NCBI RefSeq assembly: GCF_028656935.1
Contig: NZ_JAMDGZ010000002.1
Location: forward strand, 248,001 to 312,000
Origin: Pseudomonas rubra
GTDB lineage: Bacteria; Pseudomonadota; Gammaproteobacteria; Pseudomonadales; Pseudomonadaceae
DNA: 64,000 nt
Direction of reading: 5' to 3'
Part shown: positions 55,733 to 64,000 of the stretch, one piece after another
Layout: the number at the start of each line of letters is the position of its first letter
Numbering within the stretch: the stretch's first letter is position 1
Position numbers and translations under genes: made by a program
Notes under the pieces: generated by a model
The model's input: only the letters and a program-made list of their open reading frames with translations
Database searches by the model: none
Told to the model about the DNA's origin: nothing

Positions 55733-56980
55733 ATGGACGCTTTCAACTACCGCGACGGCGAGCTGTTCGCGGAAGGCGTGGCCCTGTCGGCCATCGCCGA
55801 ACGTTTCGGCACGCCGACCTACGTCTACTCGCGCGCCCACATCGAGGCCCAGTACCGTAGCTATGCCGATGCCCTGGAGGGTGTTTCGCACCTGGTGTGT
55901 TTTGCCGTCAAAGCCAACTCCAACCTCGGCGTGCTGAACCTGCTGGCCCGCCTGGGCGCAGGTTTCGACATCGTTTCCGGTGGTGAACTCGAGCGTGTGC
56001 TGGCCGCTGGCGGAAGTGCTGATCGTGTGGTGTTCTCCGGTGTCGGCAAGACTCGCGAAGACATGCGCCGCGCCCTGGAAGTCGGCGTACACTGCTTCAA
56101 CGTCGAATCCACTGACGAGCTCGAACGCCTGCAGGTCGTGGCCGCTGAAATGGGCGTTCGCGCGCCGGTTTCGCTGCGGGTCAACCCGGACGTCGATGCT
56201 GGCACCCACCCGTATATCTCCACGGGCCTCAAAGAAAACAAGTTCGGTATCGCCATCGCCGATGCCGAAGAGGTCTACATCCGCGCCGCGCAGCTGCCGA
56301 ACCTGGAAGTGGTCGGTGTCGACTGCCATATCGGCTCGCAACTGACCACCCTGGAACCCTTCCTCGATGCCCTCGACCGCCTGCTGGCGCTGATCGACCG
56401 CCTCGGCGACTGCGGCATCCTCCTGCGTCACCTGGACCTGGGTGGCGGCGTCGGCGTGCGCTATCGCGACGAAGAGCCGCCGCTGGCTGCCGACTACATC
56501 AAGGCCATCCGCGAGCGCGTCGGTGATCGCGACCTGGCCCTGGTGTTCGAGCCGGGCCGCTACATCGTCGCCAACGCCGGCGTGCTGCTGACTCAGGTCG
56601 AGTACCTCAAGCACACCGAGTACAAAGACTTCGCCATCGTCGATGCGGCGATGAACGACCTGATCCGCCCGGCCCTGTACCAGGCCTGGATGAACGTCAC
56701 CGCGGTACAGCCGCGTGCCGGTGAGGGCCGTACCTACGACATCGTCGGGCCGATCTGCGAAACCGGCGACTTCCTCGCCAAGGAGCGGACCCTGAACCTG
56801 GCCGAAGGCGACTTGCTGGCGGTGCATTCCGCGGGCGCCTATGGTTTTGTCATGAGCTCGAACTACAACACCCGTGGTCGTTGTGCCGAAGTGCTGGTCG
56901 ATGGTGACCAGGCCTTCGAAGTGCGTCGTCGCGAAACCGTGGCCGAGTTGTTCGCCGGCGAAAGCCTGCTGCCGGAGTAA
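55733..56980 (+). CDS. lysA: Diaminopimelate decarboxylase
   Basis: PLP enzyme that makes lysine from meso-diaminopimelate; 415 residues. The PLP-binding Lys is in FAVKANSN near residue 60, HIGSQ binds the cofactor region ([11 protein letters not shown]), LGGGVGVRY follows, and the active-site Cys is in [11 protein letters not shown]. It is the second gene of lptM-lysA-dapF-DUF484-xerC-HAD, which links lysine and peptidoglycan precursor synthesis to chromosome-dimer resolution. The dapF start follows after 4 bases. Confidence 0.97.
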   Translation: MDAFNYRDGELFAEGVALSAIAERFGTPTYVYSRAHIEAQYRSYADALEGVSHLVCFAVKANSNLGVLNLLARLGAGFDIVSGGELERVLAAGGSADRVVFSGVGKTREDMRRALEVGVHCFNVESTDELERLQVVAAEMGVRAPVSLRVNPDVDAGTHPYISTGLKENKFGIAIADAEEVYIRAAQLPNLEVVGVDCHIGSQLTTLEPFLDALDRLLALIDRLGDCGILLRHLDLGGGVGVRYRDEEPPLAADYIKAIRERVGDRDLALVFEPGRYIVANAGVLLTQVEYLKHTEYKDFAIVDAAMNDLIRPALYQAWMNVTAVQPRAGEGRTYDIVGPICETGDFLAKERTLNLAEGDLLAVHSAGAYGFVMSSNYNTRGRCAEVLVDGDQAFEVRRRETVAELFAGESLLPE

Positions 56981-56984
56981 ACCC

Positions 56985-57815
56985 ATGCTGCTGCGTTTTA
57001 CCAAGATGCATGGGCTGGGCAACGACTTCATGGTCCTCGACCTGGTCAGCCAGCATGCGCACATTCTGCCCAAGCACGCCAAGCAATGGGGTGATCGTCA
57101 TACCGGTGTCGGCTTTGACCAGTTGCTGATCGTCGAGGCGCCGAGCAATCCGGAAGTGGATTTCCGCTACCGGATCTTCAATGCCGACGGCTCCGAGGTC
57201 GAACAGTGCGGCAACGGTGCGCGCTGCTTCGCGCGTTTCGTGCTGGATAAGCGCCTGACTGCGAAAAAACGCATCCGCGTCGAAACCAAGGGCGGCATCA
57301 TCGAGCTGGACGTGCGCAACGACGGGCAGATCAGCGTCGACATGGGCCCGCCACGGCTGACGCCTGCGCAGATTCCGTTCGACGCACCGACCCAGGCCCT
57401 GAGCTACCCGCTGGAGGTTGCCGGGCGTACGGTGGAGCTGGCTGCGGTGTCCATGGGTAACCCTCATGCAGTACTGCGCGTCAACGACATCAACGCCGCC
57501 CCGGTGCACGAACTGGGCCCGCAGATCGAACATCACCCGCGCTTCCCGCAGCGGGTCAATGTCGGCTTCATCCAGGTCATCGACCGTCACCGCGCGCAAC
57601 TGCGGGTGTGGGAGCGTGGTGCTGGCGAAACCCAGGCCTGCGGTACCGGTGCCTGCGCTGCGGCCGTGGCCGCAATCAGCCAGGGCTGGATGGACTCGCC
57701 ATTGTTGATCGACCTGCCGGGTGGGCGCCTGTCCATCGAATGGGCAGGCCCGGGCACCCCGGTGCTGATGACCGGCCCCGCCGTACGCGTGTTTGAAGGA
57801 CAGGTTCGTCTATGA
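56985..57815 (+). CDS. dapF: Diaminopimelate epimerase
   Basis: Converts LL- to meso-diaminopimelate for lysine and peptidoglycan; 276 residues. The two catalytic cysteines are in [12 protein letters not shown] and [21 protein letters not shown] at the start is a family signature. ATG 56985 lies 4 bases after lysA, and the next gene starts 13 bases downstream. Confidence 0.98.
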   Translation: MLLRFTKMHGLGNDFMVLDLVSQHAHILPKHAKQWGDRHTGVGFDQLLIVEAPSNPEVDFRYRIFNADGSEVEQCGNGARCFARFVLDKRLTAKKRIRVETKGGIIELDVRNDGQISVDMGPPRLTPAQIPFDAPTQALSYPLEVAGRTVELAAVSMGNPHAVLRVNDINAAPVHELGPQIEHHPRFPQRVNVGFIQVIDRHRAQLRVWERGAGETQACGTGACAAAVAAISQGWMDSPLLIDLPGGRLSIEWAGPGTPVLMTGPAVRVFEGQVRL

Positions 57816-57828
57816 GTGAGTACCAGCC

Positions 57829-58566
57829 ATGACCGATCAGCCCCAGGCTCCCGCCGAACAGCCCAACGACCTTAGCGCCGAGGGCTCGACGCCCACCCTC
57901 GGGGCTGAGGCCGTGGTTGCATACCTGCGCGACAACCCGACGTTTTTCGCCGAACACGACGAGCTGCTCAGCGAGCTGCACATCCCCCATCAGCGTGGCG
58001 ATAGCGTGTCGCTGGTCGAACGTCAGCTCAAGCTGCTGCGCGACCGCAACATCGAAATGCGCCACCGCCTTTCGCAACTGATGGACGTGGCCCGCGACAA
58101 CGACCGGCTGTTCGACAAGACCCGCCGGCTGATCCTCGACCTGCTCGATGCCGACAGCCTGGAAAGCGTGGTCATGGCGGTCGAAGACAGCTTGCGCCAA
58201 GAGTTCAAGGTGCCCTTTGTCAGCCTGATCCTGTTCGGTGAAACGGCCGCGCCGGTTGGTCGTTGGGTCAACAGCTCCGACGCCCAGCAAGCCATTGGTG
58301 GCCTGTTGTGTGCCGGCAAGACCGTCAGCGGCAACCTGCGCGACCATGAGCTGGACTTCCTGTTCGGCGAAGAGCAGCGCAAGGAAGTCGGCTCCAGCGC
58401 CGTCGCCACCCTCAACCATCAAGGCTTGCACGGCGTTCTGGCAATCGCCAGCCGCGATCCGCAGCATTACAAGAGCACGGTCGGCACCCTGTTCCTGAGC
58501 TACATCGCCGAAGTGCTGGGCCGGGTCGTCCCGCGCCATACCCAGACCCTGCGTCCGGTGCGCTGA
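57829..58566 (+). CDS. DUF484 family protein (GAF-like)
   Basis: A 245-residue soluble protein of DUF484, always found between dapF and xerC in gammaproteobacteria. The helical N-terminal region is visible ([20 protein letters not shown], then [18 protein letters not shown]) and is followed by a GAF-like domain ([20 protein letters not shown]). The stop overlaps the xerC start by 1 base (TGATG). Its function is unknown; operon position suggests a link to recombination or division. Confidence 0.93.
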   Translation: MTDQPQAPAEQPNDLSAEGSTPTLGAEAVVAYLRDNPTFFAEHDELLSELHIPHQRGDSVSLVERQLKLLRDRNIEMRHRLSQLMDVARDNDRLFDKTRRLILDLLDADSLESVVMAVEDSLRQEFKVPFVSLILFGETAAPVGRWVNSSDAQQAIGGLLCAGKTVSGNLRDHELDFLFGEEQRKEVGSSAVATLNHQGLHGVLAIASRDPQHYKSTVGTLFLSYIAEVLGRVVPRHTQTLRPVR

Positions 58567-59465
58567 TGGAACGCCAGCTGGAGGCCTTTTGCGCACACCT
58601 GCGCAACGAGCGCCAGGTGTCCGAACACACCCAGCTGGCCTACCGACGCGACCTTGCGAGCGTCCTGGAATTCTGCACCAAGAACGGCATCGACAGCTGG
58701 AACGCCTTGCAGATCCAGCACCTGCGTCAACTAATCGCCCGCCAGCATCACCAGGGCCAGTCTTCACGCAGCCTCGCCCGCCTGCTCTCGGCGGTGCGCG
58801 GCTTTTACCGCTACCTCAACCGCGAAGGCCAGTGCAGCCACGACCCGGCCAACGGCCTGTCGGCGCCCAAGGGCGAGCGGCGCCTGCCCAAGACCCTCGA
58901 TACCGACCGCGCCCTGCAACTGCTTGAAGGCGCGGTTGAAGACGAGTTTCTGGCCCGCCGCGACCAGGCCATGCTCGAGTTGTTCTACTCCTCCGGCTTG
59001 CGCCTGTCTGAGCTGACCAGTCTCAACCTCGAGCAGCTCGACTTGCCTGCGGGCCTGGTGCAGGTGCACGGCAAGGGCAGCAAGACCCGCGTGCTGCCGG
59101 TCGGCCGCAAGGCCCGCGAGGCGCTGGAACAATGGCTGCCCCTGCGCACGGGCAGCGGCCCGCAGGACGGCGCCGTGTTCGTCAGCCAGCAAGGCCGGCG
59201 GCTTGGCCCGCGGGCCATTCAACTGCGGGTACAGGCCGCTGGCGCCCGCGAGCTGGGCCAGAACCTGCACCCGCACATGTTGCGACACTCCTTCGCCAGC
59301 CACCTGCTGGAATCGTCCCAGGACCTGCGCGCGGTGCAAGAGATGCTCGGTCACGCCGATATCGCCACCACGCAGATCTACACTCACCTGGACTTCCAAC
59401 ACTTGGCCGCCGTCTACGACAGCGCCCATCCCCGGGCCAAACGCAGTAAGGGCAGTGACTCATGA
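58566..59465 (+). CDS. xerC: Tyrosine recombinase XerC
   Basis: Resolves chromosome dimers at dif with XerD; 299 residues. The N-terminal SAM-like domain ([20 protein letters not shown]) is followed by the catalytic domain with the RKHRHY set: Arg in [12 protein letters not shown], Lys in [12 protein letters not shown], HxxR in [13 protein letters not shown], His in [13 protein letters not shown] and the nucleophile Tyr in IYTHLDFQ. Overlaps the upstream stop by 1 base and the next gene by 4 bases. Confidence 0.97.
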   Translation: MERQLEAFCAHLRNERQVSEHTQLAYRRDLASVLEFCTKNGIDSWNALQIQHLRQLIARQHHQGQSSRSLARLLSAVRGFYRYLNREGQCSHDPANGLSAPKGERRLPKTLDTDRALQLLEGAVEDEFLARRDQAMLELFYSSGLRLSELTSLNLEQLDLPAGLVQVHGKGSKTRVLPVGRKAREALEQWLPLRTGSGPQDGAVFVSQQGRRLGPRAIQLRVQAAGARELGQNLHPHMLRHSFASHLLESSQDLRAVQEMLGHADIATTQIYTHLDFQHLAAVYDSAHPRAKRSKGSDS

Positions 59466-60157
59466 GCATCAAGCTGATCACCTTCGACCTCGATGACACC
59501 CTGTGGGACACCGCACCGGTGATCGTCAGCGCCGAGACCACCCTGCGCGACTGGCTGGCGGCCAATGCGCCAAGCCTGGGTGCGGTACCGGTCGAGCACC
59601 TGTACGCCATCCGTGAGCGCCTGGTGCAGGCAGAGCCTGGGCTCAAGCACCGCATCAGCGCCCTGCGCCGCCGCGTGCTGTTCCATGCCCTGGAAGAGGT
59701 CGGCTACAGCGAGAACAAAGCCCGGGAGCTTGCCAACGAAGGCTTCGAAGTGTTCCTGCATGCTCGCCACCAGATCGACATCTTCCCCGAGGTGCAGCCG
59801 GTGCTGGAGATCCTCCGCCACAGCTACACCCTGGGCGTAGTCACCAATGGCAACGCCGATGTGCGCCGCCTGGGCCTGGCCGACTACTTCAAATTCGCCC
59901 TGTGCGCCGAAGACCTCGGCATCGGCAAACCCGACCCGCAGCCCTTCCTCGAAGCCCTGCGCCAGGGCGAAGTAGAGGCGGGGGCAGCGGTGCATATCGG
60001 CGACCACCCTGGCGATGACATCGCCGGCGCCCAGCGCGCCGGCCTGCGGGCGATCTGGTTCAATCCGCAGGGCAAGGCCTGGGCAGCCGAAAGCCGCCCT
60101 GACGCCGAGATCCAGCGCCTGTCACAGTTGCCCGAACTGCTCAACAGCTGGCGCTGA
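59462..60157 (+). CDS. HAD-family hydrolase (YigB-like)
   Basis: A 231-residue HAD phosphatase. The nucleophile motif is [10 protein letters not shown] at the start, followed by a Thr/Ser motif (VVTNGNAD) and the C-terminal acidic motif [17 protein letters not shown]. coli YigB, encoded downstream of xerC, is an FMN phosphatase; the same placement here suggests the same job, though this is inference. Last gene of the lptM operon. Confidence 0.93.
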   Translation: MSIKLITFDLDDTLWDTAPVIVSAETTLRDWLAANAPSLGAVPVEHLYAIRERLVQAEPGLKHRISALRRRVLFHALEEVGYSENKARELANEGFEVFLHARHQIDIFPEVQPVLEILRHSYTLGVVTNGNADVRRLGLADYFKFALCAEDLGIGKPDPQPFLEALRQGEVEAGAAVHIGDHPGDDIAGAQRAGLRAIWFNPQGKAWAAESRPDAEIQRLSQLPELLNSWR

Positions 60158-60167
60158 ACCGCAGGCA

Positions 60168-60199
60168 CAAAAAAGCCCGCAGCGACGGCGGGCTTTCTT
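60168..60199. terminator. Bidirectional terminator between the xerC operon and sutA
   Basis: AAAGCCCGC / GCGGGCTTT arms with a seven-base loop, A-run on the left and T-run on the right. It serves the rightward operon and, in reverse, the leftward sutA gene ending at 60214. Confidence 0.9.
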
Positions 60200-60213
60200 G
60201 CTGACGGGACCAC

Positions 60214-60540
60214 TCAGATAGGGCGGCTACCGTACTTGTTGTCCGGCTTCTTGGGCGGATCGGCGACCACGTTGGCCTCCACTTCCTGCACCTTGCCACC
60301 ACGGGAGAGGAACTCTTCCATGGCCTTGGCCAGGGCATCACGCTCTTTTTGCTTGGCTTCCATGCTCGGCATGTCGTCTACCGAGACTGCCGTGGACTTC
60401 GACTTGCCTTTGGCTGCGGGAGCCGGGCTGTCGTCGCCACTGTCATCGGCCACGTCATCGGCTGCAGCTTCGAGGCCTTCGTCGCCTTCGTCTTCGTCGC
60501 CTACTTCGAGGTCGTCATTTTCCAGATCGTCGTCGCTCAT
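60214..60540 (-). CDS. sutA: SutA, RNA polymerase-associated regulator
   Basis: A 108-residue protein matching SutA, first described in P. aeruginosa as a slow-growth RNA polymerase binding factor. The N-terminal half is highly acidic and likely disordered (DDDLENDDLEVGDEDEGDEG), a helix follows (EAKQKERDALAKAMEEFLSR) and the conserved tail NVVADPPKKPDNKYGSRPI ends the chain. ATG 60540. The upstream leader is long, about 460 bases to amtB, with no other gene. Confidence 0.93.
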   Translation of the reverse strand: MSDDDLENDDLEVGDEDEGDEGLEAAADDVADDSGDDSPAPAAKGKSKSTAVSVDDMPSMEAKQKERDALAKAMEEFLSRGGKVQEVEANVVADPPKKPDNKYGSRPI

Positions 60541-60961
60541 GTTCTACCTCATGACTTGCGAAAAGCAGATTAGTTATAGTCCAGCAACGTCGAAAATCGA
60601 CAGCTGCCAGAAAAAATTCAAGGACCGCAGTCTGGCTGCGGGCCGTGGTTGCGCCACAACGAATGGCGAGAACCGGGCAAACCCCACGTCACGGGCGAGG
60701 TCTGTACAAATAAAGAGCGGTCGGCACTAACTCGCCGACATACCCCGCTGTGATCGACTCGCTTATTGGCAAGCCTAGCAAAGGGTATGGAAGTTTGCGG
60801 ACTGCTCGTCAGCACCCTTCGGCGCGCATTCTAGCGTGCTCAGAGAAAAAGCAAAGTGCCTAAATTTCACTGAACGTTGTAAGTTTTCTACCTACATCGC
60901 ACGCAGCCACCGAAGCGCGCCTGGAAACCGTTTGCGCTTGAACGAACGAACAAAATCCGGG
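60541..60961. other. Long intergenic region upstream of sutA
   Basis: 421 bases between the sutA start and the amtB terminator with no credible gene on either strand. It must hold the sutA promoter and leader. I see no clear sigma-70 pair, tRNA or riboswitch-like fold. AT-rich patches occur near 60840-60890. A small RNA is possible but unsupported. Confidence 0.6.
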
Positions 60962-60996
60962 CAAAAAAATGCCCGGCAAGCCGGGCAAGTTTTTTA
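60962..60996 (-). terminator. Intrinsic terminator of glnK-amtB
   Basis: TGCCCGG / CCGGGCA arms around CAAG, with A7 on the left and T6 on the right, lying 8 bases after the amtB stop. It would work in both directions. Confidence 0.92.
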
Positions 60997-61003
60997 GCCG
61001 CAG

Positions 61004-62335
61004 TTACAGGTTGTAACCACGCTCGTTGTGTTGCGCCAGGTCGAGACCGACCGACTCTTCTTCTTCGTTGACCCGCAGGCCCATGACCAGATCCAGCACC
61101 TTGAGAATCACATAGGTGACGATCGCGGTGTAGATCACGGTAAAGCCGACGCCCTTGGCCTGAATCCAGACTTGTGCGCCGATGTCTTCGACTGTGCCGA
61201 AACCGCCCAGGGCGGGGGCTGCGAACACGCCAGTGAGGATCGCCCCGACAATACCGCCGATGCCATGCACGCCGAAGGCATCCAGAGAGTCGTCGTAGCC
61301 GAGCTTGCGCTTGAGGCTGGTGGCGCAGAAGTAGCAGATCACACCAGCCACAAGGCCAATCACCAGGGCGCCCATCGGCCCGACGGTACCGGCAGCCGGA
61401 GTAATGGCCACAAGGCCCGCAACCACGCCCGAGGCGATACCCAGTGCGCTTGGCTTACCGTGGGTCAGCCACTCGGCGAACATCCAGCCCAGGGCCGCTG
61501 CGGCGGTCGCGATCTGAGTCACCAGCATGGCCATGCCGGCGGTGCCGTTAGCGGCGGCGGCGGAGCCTGCGTTGAAGCCGAACCAGCCGATCCACAGCAT
61601 CGCCGCGCCGATCAGGGTGTAACCGAGGTTGTGCGGCGCCATCGGTGTGGTCGGGAAGCCTTTGCGCTTGCCCAGCACCAGGCAGGCGACCAGGCCGGCG
61701 ATACCGGCGTTGATGTGCACCACGGTGCCACCGGCGAAGTCGAGCACGCCCCAGTCCCACATCAGGCCACCATTGCCGCTCCAGACCATGTGGGCGATGG
61801 GCGCATAGACCAGGGTGAACCAGATGGCCATGAAGATCAGCATCGCCGAGAACTTCATGCGCTCGGCAAAGGCGCCGACGATCAGCGCCGGGGTGATGAT
61901 CGCGAAGGTCATCTGGAAGGTGATGAATACCGCTTCAGGGAACAGCGCCGCCGAAGAGGTCAGGCTCGCCGGGGTCACGCCAGCGAGAAACGCCTTGGAC
62001 AGACCGCCAACGAAAGAATTGAAGTTGACTACACCTTGCTCCATACCGGTGGTATCGAACGCCAGGCTGTAGCCGTAAACCACCCACAGGACACTGATCA
62101 GGCCGGTAATCGCAAAGCACTGCATCATCACCGACAGCACGTTCTTGGAACGCACCATGCCGCCGTAGAACAGGGCCAGACCAGGAATGGTCATGAACAG
62201 CACCAGGGCTGTGGCGGTCAACATCCAGGCGGTGTCGCCGGAGTTGAGCACGGGGGCTGCCTCCTCTGCCAGGGCCAAGCCGGGCATTACGAGGGACAAA
62301 AGGGCTCCTAGCCCTGCGAACTGACGCAGAGTCAT
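61004..62335 (-). CDS. amtB: Ammonium transporter AmtB
   Basis: A 443-residue ammonium channel with a cleaved signal (QFAGLGALLSLVMPGLALAE), then 11 membrane helices. Signature DFAGGTVVHINAGIAGLVAC with the first pore His, and FGVHGIGGIVGAILTGVFA with the second, are intact. The start at 62335 has AGGAG seven bases upstream. It is downstream of glnK by 40 bases; the C-terminal tail (NEEEESVGLDLAQHNERGYN) is the part that meets GlnK. Confidence 0.97.
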   Translation of the reverse strand: MTLRQFAGLGALLSLVMPGLALAEEAAPVLNSGDTAWMLTATALVLFMTIPGLALFYGGMVRSKNVLSVMMQCFAITGLISVLWVVYGYSLAFDTTGMEQGVVNFNSFVGGLSKAFLAGVTPASLTSSAALFPEAVFITFQMTFAIITPALIVGAFAERMKFSAMLIFMAIWFTLVYAPIAHMVWSGNGGLMWDWGVLDFAGGTVVHINAGIAGLVACLVLGKRKGFPTTPMAPHNLGYTLIGAAMLWIGWFGFNAGSAAAANGTAGMAMLVTQIATAAAALGWMFAEWLTHGKPSALGIASGVVAGLVAITPAAGTVGPMGALVIGLVAGVICYFCATSLKRKLGYDDSLDAFGVHGIGGIVGAILTGVFAAPALGGFGTVEDIGAQVWIQAKGVGFTVIYTAIVTYVILKVLDLVMGLRVNEEEESVGLDLAQHNERGYNL

Positions 62336-62375
62336 ATTGTTATCTCCTGGGGCGTTGGGGTTTGGTGAGGCTTTT

Positions 62376-62801
<426 letters not shown>

Positions 62802-62840
62802 TCATGGTGACTGCATCAGTGCATGGGTCATGAAGGTCTT

Positions 62841-62856
62841 AGCAGAAAGCTTGCCA
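62841..62856 (-). promoter_or_regulatory. Sigma-54 promoter of glnK-amtB
   Basis: Reading leftward the sequence is TGGCAAGCTTTCTGCT, matching TGGCACG-N4-TTGCW with two differences. GG and GC are exactly 10 bases apart. It lies about 127 bases upstream of glnK. Confidence 0.75.
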
Positions 62857-62930
62857 GATTGATTAAAACGCGGGATTACAGGGGCTTACGTTGCTCGGCG
62901 ATACTTGGCCAGTCGCCAGTACCGTTTTGT

Positions 62931-62947
62931 TGCACAACAATAGTGCG
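62931..62947 (-). promoter_or_regulatory. NtrC-type enhancer site
   Basis: TGCACAACAATAGTGCG carries GCAC and GTGC separated by 7 bases, the spacing of the NtrC consensus. It is centred about 110 bases upstream of the start site expected from the sigma-54 promoter, a normal NtrC position. Confidence 0.6.
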
Positions 62948-63043
62948 CGGCGTTTCGCCGCCATGCGCGAAAAGCGTGCAGCGCTGGCAGGCGAAAGCTG
63001 CGTGCTACACTGGCGCCCCATTGCATACTGTGGACAGCCGAAT

Positions 63044-63307
63044 ATGCTCGCGCCCAAAGCCTTTCTTGATGCCCTGAGCGACCAGGCTTCGCGCCTGTTC
63101 AGCGGTGACACCTCGCAACCCCGCAGCGAAATCGAAAGCCAGTTCAAAGCCTTGCTGCAAAGCGGCTTCAGCAAGCTGGAACTGGTCAGCCGGGAAGAAT
63201 TCGACAGCCAGATGGTCGTTTTGGCCCGCACCCGCGCCCGCCTTGAAGCGCTCGAGGCCAAAGTCGCGGAAATGGAAGCACGCCTGAACCCGCCTGCTGC
63301 CGAGTGA
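63044..63307 (+). CDS. ubiK: Ubiquinone accessory factor UbiK (YqiC)
   Basis: An 87-residue BMFP-domain protein (MLAPKAFLDALSDQASRLFS; SEIESQFKALLQSGFSKLEL) with a C-terminal trimeric coiled coil (RTRARLEALEAKVAEMEARL). It aids late ubiquinone synthesis with UbiJ and the Ubi enzymes. ATG 63044; the long upstream frame is not conserved. Divergent from glnK, and the two share a 330-base control region. Confidence 0.92.
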   Translation: MLAPKAFLDALSDQASRLFSGDTSQPRSEIESQFKALLQSGFSKLELVSREEFDSQMVVLARTRARLEALEAKVAEMEARLNPPAAE

Positions 63308-63314
63308 GCCTGCG

Positions 63315-63668
63315 ATGACGCCCTCTTCCGAGTACCCGGAGCTGTTGTTCTCCTACGGCACCCTGCAGGACAAAGCCGTGCAACTGGCCAATTTCGGCCG
63401 CGAACTGGTTGGCCAGACTGACCAGATGCTCGGCTATAGCCAGGCCTGGGTGGAAATCACCGACCCGCAAGTCCTGGCCACCAGCGGCAAGACCCACCAC
63501 CCGATCATCAGCCCCAGCAACAACGCAGACGACAGCGTGGCCGGCATGGTCTTCCAGATCAGCGAGGCGGAGCTTGCGGCGGCGGATGCCTATGAAGTGT
63601 CCGACTACAAGCGGGTTGCCGTGCCTCTGGCCTCCGGTCTGACTGCCTGGGTTTACGTGGCTGTTTGA
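63315..63668 (+). CDS. AIG2-type gamma-glutamylcyclotransferase family protein
   Basis: A 117-residue protein of the AIG2/GGCT-like fold. The substrate loop FSYGTLQDKAVQLANFGREL is near residue 12 and the catalytic-type acidic segment is VFQISEAELAAADAYEVSDY. It starts 7 bases after ubiK and is probably co-transcribed with it. The substrate is unknown. The window holds a second fold relative, the ChaC-like protein at 16940-17581, which is not closely similar. Confidence 0.9.
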   Translation: MTPSSEYPELLFSYGTLQDKAVQLANFGRELVGQTDQMLGYSQAWVEITDPQVLATSGKTHHPIISPSNNADDSVAGMVFQISEAELAAADAYEVSDYKRVAVPLASGLTAWVYVAV

Positions 63669-63757
63669 ACTGGCCTCATCGCGACCTCAAGACACACTCT
63701 CGCCTTGCCCCAAGGCTGACAACGCCACTCTCACAGGCCATGGCACGTTGCAACAAA

Positions 63758-63783
63758 TGTGGGAGCGGGTCTTGCCCGCGATG
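63758..63783. repeat. REP unit at the edge of a larger palindrome
   Basis: gtgggagcgggtcttgcccg with a following cgatg is a REP of the gcgggtcttgcccgc subtype. It joins directly to the left arm of the long inverted repeat that runs to the window end. Confidence 0.8.
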
Positions 63784-64000
63784 CGCCGCGCGGGCGGCGC
63801 TCGATCTCAAGGACGCCACAACCCTAACGGCGTACACCTACTGGCCCTCACCTCATCTCAAGCCCCACACCTCACCGTCATCACGCAATCGCAAGATGTG
63901 TAGGGGTTCAAAGGTGCAGGCTTTGAGATGGGGTAAAGCCTGCCAGGTGTATGTCGTAAGGTTTTTTGCGCTCTTGAGATCGAGCGCCGCCCGCGCGGCG
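63784..64000. repeat. Long imperfect inverted-repeat element (MITE- or BIME-like), reaching the window end
   Basis: Terminal 28-base arms match perfectly: 63784-63811 (begins cgccgcgcgggcggcg) and 63973-64000 (ends cccgcgcggcg). Inside, similarity continues at lower identity: aacggcgtacacct (left) against the reverse complement of aggtgtatgtcgt (right), and cctcatctcaa against the reverse complement of tttgagatggg. No protein gene is visible. The right side may extend past the window. The stretch from 63669 to 63757 shows nothing I can identify. Confidence 0.85.

Noticed and set aside
55058..57082. 674-residue leftward frame ending as CyaY
   Set aside because: Only the last 110 codons are CyaY; the rest is antisense to lysA and lptM. 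CyaY starts at 55390.

Overview
The window is a stretch of chromosome from a Pseudomonas, most likely of the P. putida group. The grounds are: high GC with strong GC3 bias (long antisense open frames everywhere), the block algP - FKBP isomerase - algQ - dsbB - hemY - hemX - hemD - hemC - algR - argH, the Pseudomonas-only genes sutA, TIGR02444, TIGR02647 and algP, Mg-type HemB, and many copies of the P. putida REP palindrome (core gcggggcaagcccgctcc). Nearly all of it is core genome: about 60 protein genes, one 6S RNA, no tRNA, rRNA, IS element, prophage or CRISPR array, and no obviously foreign island.

Layout. 1-3.3 kb: start of gcvT and an iron(III) ABC transporter (binding protein and fused permease). 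3.3-9.7 kb: the ubiquinone and cell-division block UPF0149 - pepP - ubiH - DUF4442 - ubiI, divergent from zapB-like - zapA - 6S RNA - fau; this resembles the E. coli pepP/ubiH/zapA/ssrS/fau neighbourhood with one extra gene. 9.7-17.6 kb: a 46-residue membrane microprotein, an EVE protein, an HlyD/RbbA/YhhJ-type ABC export system, a lone FliL-domain protein, a quinone oxidoreductase and a ChaC-like protein. 17.8-27.2 kb: ubiD with a ferredoxin-flavin reductase, rho, trxA, then the polyphosphate pair ppx and ppk (convergent, overlapping) with hemB. 27.4-32.5 kb: DedA and a fatty-acid hydroxylase overlapping antisense, elbB, YaiI family, and a cytochrome c-FTR1 iron permease. 32.8-36 kb: a four-gene operon of envelope proteins (COG3014 lipoprotein, YcfL-like, LpoB-like, second LpoB/CsgG-like). 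36-40.8 kb: LysE, MscS, ABC-F, TIGR02444, algP. 41-48 kb: FKBP, algQ, dsbB and the heme genes ending in algR; the AlgR partner kinase gene algZ/fimS is absent. 48.4-55.4 kb: argH, GST, two small conserved proteins, class I adenylate cyclase, rnk, DUF1289 and cyaY. 55.6-60.2 kb: the operon lptM-lysA-dapF-DUF484-xerC-HAD. 60.2-64 kb: sutA, amtB and glnK behind a sigma-54 promoter with an NtrC site, ubiK, an AIG2-type protein, and a long palindromic element at the window edge.

How it works together: heme synthesis (hemB, hemC, hemD, hemX/Y), ubiquinone synthesis (ubiH, ubiI, ubiD, ubiK), iron supply and handling (FbpA/B, FTR1, CyaY), lysine/peptidoglycan precursor supply (lysA, dapF), nitrogen sensing (glnK, amtB) and global control (rho, 6S RNA, Rsd/AlgQ, AlgR, SutA, cAMP, polyphosphate) dominate. 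I see no defence, toxin or biosynthetic cluster. The least-explained parts are the LpoB-like four-gene operon, the microprotein at 9.7 kb, the orphaned AlgR, and the MITE-like palindrome at the right edge.
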